Assembly (NCBI RefSeq): GCF_900112705.1
Contig: NZ_FOMR01000010.1
Span: 44,802 to 108,801, forward strand
DNA length: 64,000 bases
Direction of reading: 5' to 3'
DNA from: Lentibacillus persicus
GTDB taxonomy: Bacteria; Bacillota; Bacilli; Bacillales; Amphibacillaceae
Below are positions 51,900-60,276 of the stretch, piece by piece (position 1 is the first letter of the stretch; the number at the start of each line of letters is the position of its first letter). A program made the translations under genes and the position numbers. The notes beneath the pieces were generated by a model. It made no database searches and was not told the DNA's origin. It worked only from the letters and a program-made list of their open reading frames with translations.

Positions 51900-51977
51900 C
51901 ACTGGGTGTTTTCTAAACTTAAGCAACGTCAGCCCTACCTGCTCTGACGTCCTTGCGGCCCCGAAGCCGCGCCAGTG
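51900..51977. ncRNA. Candidate structured RNA between yitL and the AEC gene
   Basis: Three nested stems: outer CACTGG (51900-51905) with CCAGTG (51972-51977); inner ACGTCAG (51926-51932) with CTGACGT (51944-51950); and GCGGC (51955-51959) with GCCGC (51966-51970). Read on the minus strand it would lie in the yitL leader. It matches no riboswitch I know. A dispersed repeat is the alternative. The remaining 51978-52170 shows nothing definite. Confidence 0.4.
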
Positions 51978-52170
51978 TGATTAAGCATCTTCAAAAACGA
52001 ACTAGCAGAATGCCAGAAATGAAGTCTTATTTTACTTCCAATTCCATAACTTTACTACATAACTTACCGGTTGTCAACTGGCTGGCATCTTCATCAAGTG
52101 AATGATAGACTGATATAAGATTGTTTAAGCAGTTATAGGCGATTGATTGTTTTAACGGAGATGTTTTTAT

Positions 52171-53067
52171 ATGGCTATATTCTTTCAGGTCGTATTGCCA
52201 ATTATGGCAGTATTTGGATCTGGTTTTATTTTGCAGCGGATTCGGGTTCTTGATGTCAAGTCGCTGGCAGCAGCCTCAATTTATATATTTTTGCCTGCGC
52301 TGGTGTTTACAAATTTATATGAAGCGACCTTTAACCAAGGATACACGGTGATTGCTGTTTATGCTTTCCTGTTATTATTTGTCATGATAATCGTTATAAA
52401 ATTATTTGCGAAAGCTTTCCGCTGGAGTGAATCAGTCGAAAGCGGATCGATTTTGACAACGGCGTTTATGAATGGCGGCAATTATGGTGTACCGGTTATT
52501 TTGTTCAGTGTCGGCGAAGAGGCGATGCCTTATGCTATTTTTTTAATGGTCATACAAACAATGCTAATGAACGTGTTCGGCATTTATTATGCTTCCCGCA
52601 GTACAAGCGGCTTTCTTCGGGCGTTTAAAACAATTTTTAAGATGCCTGCAACATATGCTGCCTTACTGGGGATAGGGTTCCAAATGTTGTCCGTCAATAT
52701 GCCTGAATCCGTTTATTCGACACTGACCATGCTTGGTGATGCGGCGATTCCGTTAATGATGGTAATTCTGGGTATGCAGCTTGCTTCCATTACATCACTG
52801 AAGTTTGACTGGCAGGTTATTTTGTCAGCTTCAGTAACAAGAATGGTCATTTCACCGCTGCTTGCATTGCTGTTTATTTGGATTGTTCCGGTGGACTCTG
52901 TTGTTGGTGCAGTGCTTGTGATTGTTGCTGCAATGCCAAGTGCCGCTACAACGACAATATATGCAATTGAGTTCGATTCCGAACCTGACCTTGTTTCAAG
53001 TATTACGCTTGTCACCACATTAGTCAGCATTGTTACAGTTACCGTTTTACTTAATATCATCACATAA
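52171..53067 (+). CDS. AEC-family transporter
   Basis: 298 residues, about ten helices, auxin-efflux-carrier superfamily (PF03547-like). Two repeats: an N-terminal one starting VVLPIMAVFGSGFILQRI with FLPALVFTNLY and MNGGNYGVPVILF, and a C-terminal one with GDAAIPLMMVILGMQLA and AAMPSAATTTIYAIEF. Bacterial members export or take up organic acids such as malate. RBS GGAGATG. Monocistronic. Confidence 0.9.
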   Translation: MAIFFQVVLPIMAVFGSGFILQRIRVLDVKSLAAASIYIFLPALVFTNLYEATFNQGYTVIAVYAFLLLFVMIIVIKLFAKAFRWSESVESGSILTTAFMNGGNYGVPVILFSVGEEAMPYAIFLMVIQTMLMNVFGIYYASRSTSGFLRAFKTIFKMPATYAALLGIGFQMLSVNMPESVYSTLTMLGDAAIPLMMVILGMQLASITSLKFDWQVILSASVTRMVISPLLALLFIWIVPVDSVVGAVLVIVAAMPSAATTTIYAIEFDSEPDLVSSITLVTTLVSIVTVTVLLNIIT

Positions 53068-53143
53068 CCAACTATATATGTTTCCTGACTCACCTTTCAG
53101 GGTAAGGTATGGTTAAACAGTGACTCATGAAAGGATGAATTGT

Positions 53144-53212
53144 ATGTTACGAACGATTTTAATGGTGATAGGTGCTATTGTTGTTATAGGCTGGATTATT
53201 TCAATGCTGTAA
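53144..53212 (+). CDS. 22-residue hydrophobic membrane peptide
   Basis: Tiny frame MLRTILMVIGAIVVIGWIIS plus two residues, essentially a single transmembrane helix with one Arg near the start. It is preceded by GAAAGGATG with spacing suited to initiation. It lies between the AEC gene and the convergent ytaF-like gene. Similar micro-proteins are common in bacilli, but nothing indicates function here. The chief doubt is whether it is translated. Confidence 0.5.
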   Translation: MLRTILMVIGAIVVIGWIISML

Positions 53213-53252
53213 AACGGCAGCAGAGGAGTCATTCAGAACACTGCGATTGTTA

Positions 53253-53873
53253 TTAGAGGATGTTAAAAATACCTAATAAAATGAGCAAAAATGGAGGCAG
53301 CAAGGTTAATTGTTGTGTCCATTTTTTTGTTGAAAGGAAATGTCCCATTCTCACACCACAAAAAACCAAAATACCGCTCATCAACGCAATTGATAACGCA
53401 GTCAAAACCGGTGAATATGAAAGCATCGCTGCACCAAGTCCTGCTCCAAACGCATCGACAGCAAGCGCCGATCCAAGCAAAAATGCTTCTGAAAATGAGA
53501 TGCTCCCGGACTGGTCGAGGTCTGCCTGCTGCGGTTCTTTCATGACAGTTTTGAATTGGCTCCATGTCTCTTGAGTGTATGAGGAGGACGGTATTGTTTC
53601 CTTTTTGGAGCGCAGCACGTTATATAAGCAATACACACCGATAATGAGTATAATAAATCCGCCAATATTGTCAGCGATTCCCGGTGTTATCCATGTCTTT
53701 AGTACATTGCCGATTGTCATTGCCAGATAGACGACAAGCCCGGAACAGAACATAATAACCCCAATTGCGGCAAGCGGAACATGCACACGCCTGACCCCAT
53801 ATGACATGCCAACACCAAACCCATCGATACTGACGCCGAAAATTAATAATATTAATCCGGTATAGTGAAGCAT
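53253..53873 (-). CDS. ytaF: Sporulation membrane protein, YtaF family
   Basis: 206 residues with six helices in two MntP-like halves: LLIFGVSIDGFGVGMSYGVR and LLGSALAVDAFGAGLGAAML, each with the conserved Asp. Between them is DLDQSGSISFSE, a complete EF-hand-type calcium loop (acidic or polar residues at 1, 3, 5 and 12, Gly at 6, Ile at 8). ATG at 53873 has AAAGGA about 12 nt upstream. YtaF is associated with sporulation; its transport role is unproven. Confidence 0.85.
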   Translation of the reverse strand: MLHYTGLILLIFGVSIDGFGVGMSYGVRRVHVPLAAIGVIMFCSGLVVYLAMTIGNVLKTWITPGIADNIGGFIILIIGVYCLYNVLRSKKETIPSSSYTQETWSQFKTVMKEPQQADLDQSGSISFSEAFLLGSALAVDAFGAGLGAAMLSYSPVLTALSIALMSGILVFCGVRMGHFLSTKKWTQQLTLLPPFLLILLGIFNIL

Positions 53874-54004
53874 CGAATCATTTTCCTTTCGTAACTGTCT
53901 AACATAGTGTATGGAAATAGGAGAATGGTGTGAAAGGCGCACATATCAGGCGGATTTGTGTTACAGTATTAAGAGAAATTTTTTGAGAGAGGATTTATTT
54001 TTTT

Positions 54005-56164
54005 ATGGGCAAAACAGTCGTATTAGCAGAAAAGCCTTCTGTCGGCCGGGATATCGCTCGAGTACTGAACTGTAACAAGAAGGGCGACGGTTTCATAGAA
54101 GGAAGCAACTATATTGTAACGTGGGCTTTAGGGCATCTTGTAACGTTGGCAGACCCGGAGGTATATGAAGATAAATGGAAAACATGGCGGCTTGATGATT
54201 TACCGATGCTGCCGGAGCGGTTAAAACTTGTTGTCATTAAGAAAACCGGCAAACAGTTCAACGCGGTCAAAACACAGCTTAACCGAAAAGATGCCAGTGA
54301 TATTGTAATCGCTACGGATGCAGGCCGTGAAGGCGAGCTCGTTGCCCGTTGGATTATTGACAAAGCGCGTGTCAACAAACCTGTCAAACGGCTCTGGATT
54401 TCATCGGTTACGGATAAAGCGATCAGGGATGGCTTTAAAAATCTAAAACCGGGTAAACAATATGAAAGTCTATACGCCGCTGCTGTCGCACGTTCTGAAG
54501 CAGACTGGTATGTTGGGCTGAATGCTACACGTGCGCTTACAACGAAATATAATGCTCAGCTGTCCACCGGTCGTGTACAAACGCCGACATTGGCAATGGT
54601 GCGGACAAGGGAAAAAGAAATAAATGAATTCAAGCCACAGACATTTTACGGTATTGAAGCTAAAACAAACACGGGTATGCGTTTGACATGGCAGGATACG
54701 AACAACAACAGCCGTATTTTTTCCAAAGAAAAAGCCGAAAAAATAATCGGTCAATTGAAAAACAAACCAGCAACCGTTGCCGATGTTAATAAGTCATACA
54801 AGAAAAAACATGCACCGCAATTGTATGACCTGACCGAATTGCAGCGGGATGCCAACCGGATATTTGGTTTTTCCGGAAAACAGACACTGTCACTGATGCA
54901 AAAACTGTATGAGCAGCATAAAGTTCTTACTTATCCGCGTACAGACTCCCGTGTCCTTTCCAGTGATATAGTTCCTACACTGAAAGACCGTGTAAAAGCT
55001 GTCAATGTGGATCAGTATGCGAAGACGGCGGGAAAGCTGATGAAAAAAGAATGGAAATTGCCGAAGTCGGTTGTTAATGATACGCAAGTGTCGGATCACC
55101 ATGCCATTATCCCGACAGAGGAATCGCCTGCTTTAGCCGATTTAAACGACAAAGAACGGAAGATATATGACCTCGTTGTGAAACGTTTCCTGGCGGTACT
55201 GTCGGATCCTCATGAGTTTGAACAGCTGACGATTGAGGCTGAAATCGCAGGAGAGCGTTTTACTGCCAAAGGAAAACAAATTAAGAAGCAAGGCTGGAAA
55301 GAAATATATGGTGATCATGAATCAGATGGGGAGCAGCAATTGCCGGACGTGAAAAAAGGTGCGCAGCTTTCCGATATGGACCTTCATTTAACAGCCGGTG
55401 AAACAAAACCGCCTGAACGGTTTACAGAAGGGGCCCTTTTGCAGGCAATGGAAAATCCTGTCCGTTATATGAATCAGGAAGAGAAGCATTTGGCGAAAAC
55501 CATCAGTAAAACCGGCGGAATCGGAACGGTTGCAACCCGGGCTGATATCATTGAAAAATTGTTTAACAGCCAGTCAATGGAATTACGCGGTAAACACATT
55601 TTCACAACTTCGAAAGGCCGACAGCTGCTGGAACTCGTGCCTGAAGAGCTCCGTTCCCCGGCACTGACTGCTGAATGGGAGACCAAACTAAGTCAAATTG
55701 CAGAAGGCAAATTGAATAAGAAGCACTTTATCAATGAGATTAAAGGTTATACGAAAGATGTCGTCTATCAGATTAAAACGAGTGATGATAAATTTAAACA
55801 TGATAATTTGACCGGAAGTAAATGCCCGGATTGCGGCAAACTGATGATGGAAATTGATAACAAAAAAGGCAAAATGCTTGTTTGCCAGGACCGTTCGTGC
55901 GGCCATAAAAAGAATATTTTTAAACGAACGAACGCACGCTGTCCGAACTGCCACAAGCGGATGGTGCTGCGCGGTGAAGGTGACGGTCAGACATTCACAT
56001 GTCAGTGCGGCTTTTCTGAGAAACTGTCAGCGTTCAATAAACGAAAAGAACAGGAGAAAAACAAGAAAGTATCCAAAAAAGATGTCAATAAATATTTGAA
56101 AAAGCAGGATGACGGCTTTAAGAACAACGCACTGGCAGATGCCTTGTCCAAGTTGAAGGAATAA
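54005..56164 (+). CDS. topB: DNA topoisomerase III
   Basis: 719 residues, type IA topoisomerase. Toprim domain at the N-terminus with VLAEKPSVGRDIARVL and IATDAGREGELVARWI; the active-site Tyr in LTYPRTDSRVLSSD (about residue 310); C-terminal zinc-ribbon-like Cys clusters (CPDCGKLM with CQDRSCGHKK, and CPNCHKRM with CQCGF). It decatenates and relaxes single-strand-containing DNA. Lysine-rich tail. Monocistronic, followed by a hairpin terminator. Confidence 0.96.
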   Translation: MGKTVVLAEKPSVGRDIARVLNCNKKGDGFIEGSNYIVTWALGHLVTLADPEVYEDKWKTWRLDDLPMLPERLKLVVIKKTGKQFNAVKTQLNRKDASDIVIATDAGREGELVARWIIDKARVNKPVKRLWISSVTDKAIRDGFKNLKPGKQYESLYAAAVARSEADWYVGLNATRALTTKYNAQLSTGRVQTPTLAMVRTREKEINEFKPQTFYGIEAKTNTGMRLTWQDTNNNSRIFSKEKAEKIIGQLKNKPATVADVNKSYKKKHAPQLYDLTELQRDANRIFGFSGKQTLSLMQKLYEQHKVLTYPRTDSRVLSSDIVPTLKDRVKAVNVDQYAKTAGKLMKKEWKLPKSVVNDTQVSDHHAIIPTEESPALADLNDKERKIYDLVVKRFLAVLSDPHEFEQLTIEAEIAGERFTAKGKQIKKQGWKEIYGDHESDGEQQLPDVKKGAQLSDMDLHLTAGETKPPERFTEGALLQAMENPVRYMNQEEKHLAKTISKTGGIGTVATRADIIEKLFNSQSMELRGKHIFTTSKGRQLLELVPEELRSPALTAEWETKLSQIAEGKLNKKHFINEIKGYTKDVVYQIKTSDDKFKHDNLTGSKCPDCGKLMMEIDNKKGKMLVCQDRSCGHKKNIFKRTNARCPNCHKRMVLRGEGDGQTFTCQCGFSEKLSAFNKRKEQEKNKKVSKKDVNKYLKKQDDGFKNNALADALSKLKE

Positions 56165-56259
56165 GTTGCCGCGGAAGCTTTTTGTTTAGTTCAATGGCTT
56201 CAATAATATTTTGGTAACGAACGCGTTAAACATGAAGCAGGATACTAAATCCAAACCGT

Positions 56260-56302
56260 AAATAAACAGTTCAGTAAACCGGAAACTGAACTGTTTATTT
56301 TT
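56260..56302 (+). terminator. Hairpins downstream of topB
   Basis: AAATAAACAGTTCAGT / ACTGAACTGTTTATTT stem followed by TTG. A second perfect stem TAAACAGC / GCTGTTTA lies at 56313-56332. The remainder of the 56165-56480 gap shows nothing else. Confidence 0.75.
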
Positions 56303-56480
56303 GCTCTGACTTTAAACAGCTTAGGCTGTTTACTGCTTTACCCAGAAAGTTTCCTGCATAATAAACAAAGAGAGCAGGCATTAAAAACGGATAATAGTTT
56401 TATAAGTGAGATTATGTTAATGTAATTAAATGATAATTCATACTTTTGATTTACATACCAAAGTGGAGGTGACATGATAC

Positions 56481-57998
56481 ATGACGAGTAAGACAGAAAA
56501 GAATAAGGGTTTCAGACAATTTTTAAATGTTATTGAACGCATTGGCAATAAACTACCTGATCCTTTCATGTTGTTTGTAACCCTTGCTGTTATAGTGGTG
56601 CTATTATCGGGATTTATTTCATTATTTGATGTGACCTTTACACAGCCCGGCAGTGATGAACAGACATCGATTAAAAACCTGCTGTCTGTTGAAGGAGTAA
56701 GATTCATGGTTACATCCGTTATTGAAAACTTTGTCGGATTTGCACCGCTCGGGATTGTTCTTACGATGATGCTTGGGGTTGGATTAGCGGATAAAGTCGG
56801 GCTGTTGGAAGCCTTTATGAAAAACACCATTCTTCGTGCTCCAAAACGATTAATCACTTATGCAGTTGTCTTTACCGGTATTCTCGGAAATCTTGCTGCA
56901 GATGCTGCTTTTGTGATTGTACCGCCGCTTGCAGCGATGGCTTTTTACAGTGTGGGAAGACATCCGCTGGCAGGTTTGGCAGCTGGATTCGCCGGTGTTG
57001 GCGCCGGTTTTACGGCCAATCTTATCGTGGCGAATACCGACAATGTTTTATCCGGGATTTCAACCGAAGTGATGCAGACCATTGAGGGTGCGCCTATTGT
57101 TACACCGGTTGATAATTGGTATTTCATGGTTGTGTCCGCACTGGTTTTGACGGCAGCCGGTGGGTTGGTAACCGAGAAAATAATTGAACCGCGGCTTGGT
57201 CAATATGCAGGAGGATTAAGTAAATCGTTTGAAGAAACGACAATAAAAGAAAAGAAAGGACTCCGAAATGCTTTTTTGGCTGCTGTCGGTTATGTGGCGT
57301 TATTGGTTCTTTTTATCGCATGGCCGGAGTCGTTATTGCGCAATGATCAAGGTGGTATGATTCCATCCCCGTTTATATCCGGTATTGTTCCAATTATTAT
57401 GCTGTTTTTTATAACGGTTGGTATGGCATATGGTATCACGGTAAATAAAATTGAAGATTCGCGCTCAGTTGCTCGTTATATGGGAGAAGCTATGAAAGAC
57501 ATGTCAAGTTTTATCGTGCTTATTTTTGCTGTTTCCCAGTTTATTGCTTATTTCGAATGGACAAATATTGGTTCATGGCTGGCGATAACAGGTGCCTCAT
57601 TGCTGGAATCGGTTAATTTGACAGGCATAACAGCCGTTGTGTTGTTTATCCTCCTAACCGCTTTATTAAATTTGTTTGTCTACAGCGGTTCGGCTCAATG
57701 GGGACTTGAGGCCCCAGTGTTTCTAAAATTGTTTTATTTTTTGGACTACCATCCGGCGTTTATTCAGGCAGCCTTTCGTGTTGCCGATTCATCCACGAAT
57801 ATTGTGACGCCGATGAACCCATATTTTGTCATTGTCCTGGCTTTTATGAAAGAATACGATAATAAAGCCGGATTAGGAACGTTGTTGGCGCTTATGCTGC
57901 CATACAGTCTTATATTTTTGATTCTGTGGATTAGCCTATTTTTAATTTTTGTGTTGCTTGGCATACCATTTGGTCCGGGGATCACTGTTCATGTATAA
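56481..57998 (+). CDS. AbgT-family transporter (second copy)
   Basis: 505 residues, about 12 hydrophobic segments; a paralogue of the protein at 23613. Shared motifs: FVGFAPLGIVLTMMLGVGLADKVG, GRHPLAGLAAGFAGVGAGFTANLIVANTD and RVADSSTNIVTPMNPYFVIVLAF. The acidic loop of the first copy is missing here, so the two are clearly diverged. RBS GGAGGTGA 8 nt before the ATG. Substrate unknown. Confidence 0.9.
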   Translation: MTSKTEKNKGFRQFLNVIERIGNKLPDPFMLFVTLAVIVVLLSGFISLFDVTFTQPGSDEQTSIKNLLSVEGVRFMVTSVIENFVGFAPLGIVLTMMLGVGLADKVGLLEAFMKNTILRAPKRLITYAVVFTGILGNLAADAAFVIVPPLAAMAFYSVGRHPLAGLAAGFAGVGAGFTANLIVANTDNVLSGISTEVMQTIEGAPIVTPVDNWYFMVVSALVLTAAGGLVTEKIIEPRLGQYAGGLSKSFEETTIKEKKGLRNAFLAAVGYVALLVLFIAWPESLLRNDQGGMIPSPFISGIVPIIMLFFITVGMAYGITVNKIEDSRSVARYMGEAMKDMSSFIVLIFAVSQFIAYFEWTNIGSWLAITGASLLESVNLTGITAVVLFILLTALLNLFVYSGSAQWGLEAPVFLKLFYFLDYHPAFIQAAFRVADSSTNIVTPMNPYFVIVLAFMKEYDNKAGLGTLLALMLPYSLIFLILWISLFLIFVLLGIPFGPGITVHV

Positions 57999-58186
57999 AA
58001 TACCCTGCAACTGCCAGTAGTAAAGATTTATAAGACTGTACCGTTTTTGTGAAAATGTCAGTATTCAAACGGGCAAATGTATACGGCCTCTAATGAAGAG
58101 GTCTTTTTATTCATTGATAATTTTCTGAACCTTTGCTAAACTGCAGGGGGAAAACATAATTGAAGTGCTATGGGGGAGGAAAAAAA

Positions 58187-59662
58187 TTGTCAGAGAATGA
58201 AGAGTTAGCAAAAGCGACCGGGGATAAGACTGTGCAAAAGCTGGAATTTCGCCTTGGTCCGTTTGGAGCAGCGGTTCCTTTACTGTTTTTTGTCGTTTGG
58301 GCAATTACCATCAGTGTCATGCAGCTGTCGTCTGAGGTTGCACTTGTGCTGGGTGCTATTATGGGCCTGACACTCGGATTGCTGTTATGTAAAAGTAAAT
58401 GGGAAGACTATGCACAAGGTTTGTTCGATGGACTGGCGCAGCCCGTGGGTGTTATTGCCATGGTGGCATGGTTTTATGCCGGCATGTTCGCCCAGGTACT
58501 TCAGGTTGGCGGACTTGTCGAAGGACTGGTCTGGATTGGTTCGGTAACAGGTGTTGAAGGCGGCATGTTTGTTGCCCTGACATTCTTGCTGGCAGCAACG
58601 TTTTCAACAGCTGTCGGTACCGGATATGGCACAACCGTCGCGTTCTGTACATTGATGTATCCCGCAGGTGTAGCTGTAGGGGCAGACCCGACGTTTATGT
58701 TTGCTGCGATTTTGGCCGGAGCGGTATTCGGGGACAACCTCGCGCCGGTTTCCGATACGACAATTGTATCTGCAACAACACAGGATGCCGATGTGCCCGG
58801 TGTGGTAAGAAGCCGCTTCAAATATTCAATTGTTGCTGCTGTACCGGCAGTTATTTTGTTTGCCATCTTTGGCGGTGGTGGAAGTTCCGTGGCCGATCAA
58901 GCTTCAATCAGTTCTGTAATGGATTCTGTCAATGCAAGCGGACTGATTATGCTCGTACCCTTCGCGATCGTCCTTATCCTTGCTCTGTCTGGACAGCATC
59001 TGCTGACCTCATTAACATGGGGGATTATATCTGCTATACCGTTGATTTTGTTGCTGAATTTAGGAACATTCGGGGATATTTTAAACTTTAACCCGGACTC
59101 CGATGCTGTTGTAGAAGGTGCGTTGGTTTCTGGTTTAACCGGCTATTTTAATATGGCGATCCTAATTCTGCTGATAGTAGGGGCAGCTCACTTGATGAGA
59201 CTGGGCGGAACAATGGCAGCCATCACGGAAGGCCTGGTTAAATGGATTAAAAACTCCGTCCGTAAAGCTGAGGTAGCAATTTGGGCGATTGTTGCTTTGC
59301 TGAATAGTTCTATCACCATCAACACGGCAGCTGAAATTGCAGCGGCGCCATTTGTAAAAGAAATTGGTACGAGATACGGCATTCACCGCTATCGGATGGC
59401 GAATATGCTTGATGCGGTAACATCAGCATTGGGTTATATTTTTCCATGGGGAGCACCGGTGTTATTAGGCTGGTCAACGATCCAAACGATGAAAGAGCAA
59501 TCATATAGCTGGTTACCCATCGTTGAACCGAATGCGGTGTTTCCATTCGTCTTCCAAGGCTGGTTCCTGTTTATTATCATGCTGATTGCGGCATTGACTG
59601 GATGGGGACTGCGATATGAAGGAAAGAACGGCGAAGAATTAAAAGAAAAACCGAATGATTAA
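58187..59662 (+). CDS. NhaC-superfamily antiporter (third, divergent copy)
   Basis: 491 residues with about 12 helices. Signatures: FSTAVGTGYGTTVAFCTLMYPAG, VFGDNLAPVSDTTIVSATTQDADV and FPWGAPVLLGW; the order of the GTGYGT and GDNLAPVSDTT elements differs from the other two NhaC proteins, placing it in a separate branch. TTG at 58187 follows GGGGGAGG by 7 nt and is a better start than the upstream in-frame ATG. Na+/H+ or Na+/solute exchange is inferred. Confidence 0.85.
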   Translation: MSENEELAKATGDKTVQKLEFRLGPFGAAVPLLFFVVWAITISVMQLSSEVALVLGAIMGLTLGLLLCKSKWEDYAQGLFDGLAQPVGVIAMVAWFYAGMFAQVLQVGGLVEGLVWIGSVTGVEGGMFVALTFLLAATFSTAVGTGYGTTVAFCTLMYPAGVAVGADPTFMFAAILAGAVFGDNLAPVSDTTIVSATTQDADVPGVVRSRFKYSIVAAVPAVILFAIFGGGGSSVADQASISSVMDSVNASGLIMLVPFAIVLILALSGQHLLTSLTWGIISAIPLILLLNLGTFGDILNFNPDSDAVVEGALVSGLTGYFNMAILILLIVGAAHLMRLGGTMAAITEGLVKWIKNSVRKAEVAIWAIVALLNSSITINTAAEIAAAPFVKEIGTRYGIHRYRMANMLDAVTSALGYIFPWGAPVLLGWSTIQTMKEQSYSWLPIVEPNAVFPFVFQGWFLFIIMLIAALTGWGLRYEGKNGEELKEKPND

Positions 59663-59677
59663 TTGTTTTTTGTGAGG

Positions 59678-59711
59678 ATGAAGTGGTCAAATGACTGCTT
59701 CATTCTTTTTT
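59678..59711 (+). terminator. Terminator of the third NhaC-type gene
   Basis: ATGAAGTGGTCA / TGACTGCTTCAT stem with a 2-nt loop, followed by TCTTTTTTG. Confidence 0.85.
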
Positions 59712-59882
59712 GCACAGCGACGCGCAATTGTATACCCAAGTATACATTACAGATAAGGTTTCAGCATGGTAAAATTTATTTAATTATTAAAAGTTTCTAT
59801 AATTAGTAGGGAATAAGAAAGTTCCCAACTGATTGAAGGTCATTTTAAGACAGCGAATTATTTAACTAAGGGAGGGGTTAGT

Positions 59883-60236
59883 ATGAGGGACGATACGAAG
59901 ACGGAGACGTCAAATGTGATCACAGGGGAAGAATCTGCTGACGTGAAAGATAATAAAGGAATGGCAATTTTAGCGTATATTATCTTTTTTATTCCGCTGA
60001 TTGCTGCTAAGGATTCTGAGTTTGCCATGTATCATGCCAATCAGGGCCTCAACCTGTTTCTGTTAGGCATGGCCACATGGATTATTGGATCAATTGTGCC
60101 GATAATAGGCTGGCTGATCGTATTGCCTTTTGGAACGTTATTCTGGTTTATTCTTTTAATCATCGGGATTATAAACGCATCCAATGGTAAGAAAAAGCAA
60201 TTACCGCTGATCGGCAGTTTTAAGCTGATAAATTAA
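59883..60236 (+). CDS. DUF4870-like small membrane protein
   Basis: 117 residues: a polar acidic N-terminus of about 25, then three hydrophobic segments. KGMAILAYIIFFIPLIAAKDSEFAMYHANQG followed by LNLFLLGM is the DUF4870/Tic20-like signature, including the short YHANQGL turn. Function of the family is not known. RBS GGAGGGG before the ATG. Convergent with the STAND-LuxR gene. Confidence 0.85.
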   Translation: MRDDTKTETSNVITGEESADVKDNKGMAILAYIIFFIPLIAAKDSEFAMYHANQGLNLFLLGMATWIIGSIVPIIGWLIVLPFGTLFWFILLIIGIINASNGKKKQLPLIGSFKLIN

Positions 60237-60276
60237 ACGGACACGGCAGGCTTCCAGTTTGCCTGCCGTGTCCGTT
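60236..60276. terminator. Long hairpin between convergent genes
   Basis: AACGGACACGGCAGGC / GCCTGCCGTGTCCGTT, a perfect 16-bp stem with a 9-nt loop. No long T-run, but its place and strength suit a bidirectional terminator. Confidence 0.75.

Noticed and set aside
51796..51984. 62-codon open frame on the plus strand over the yitL leader
   Set aside because: No ribosome site, and it runs through the palindromic and stem-forming sequences.
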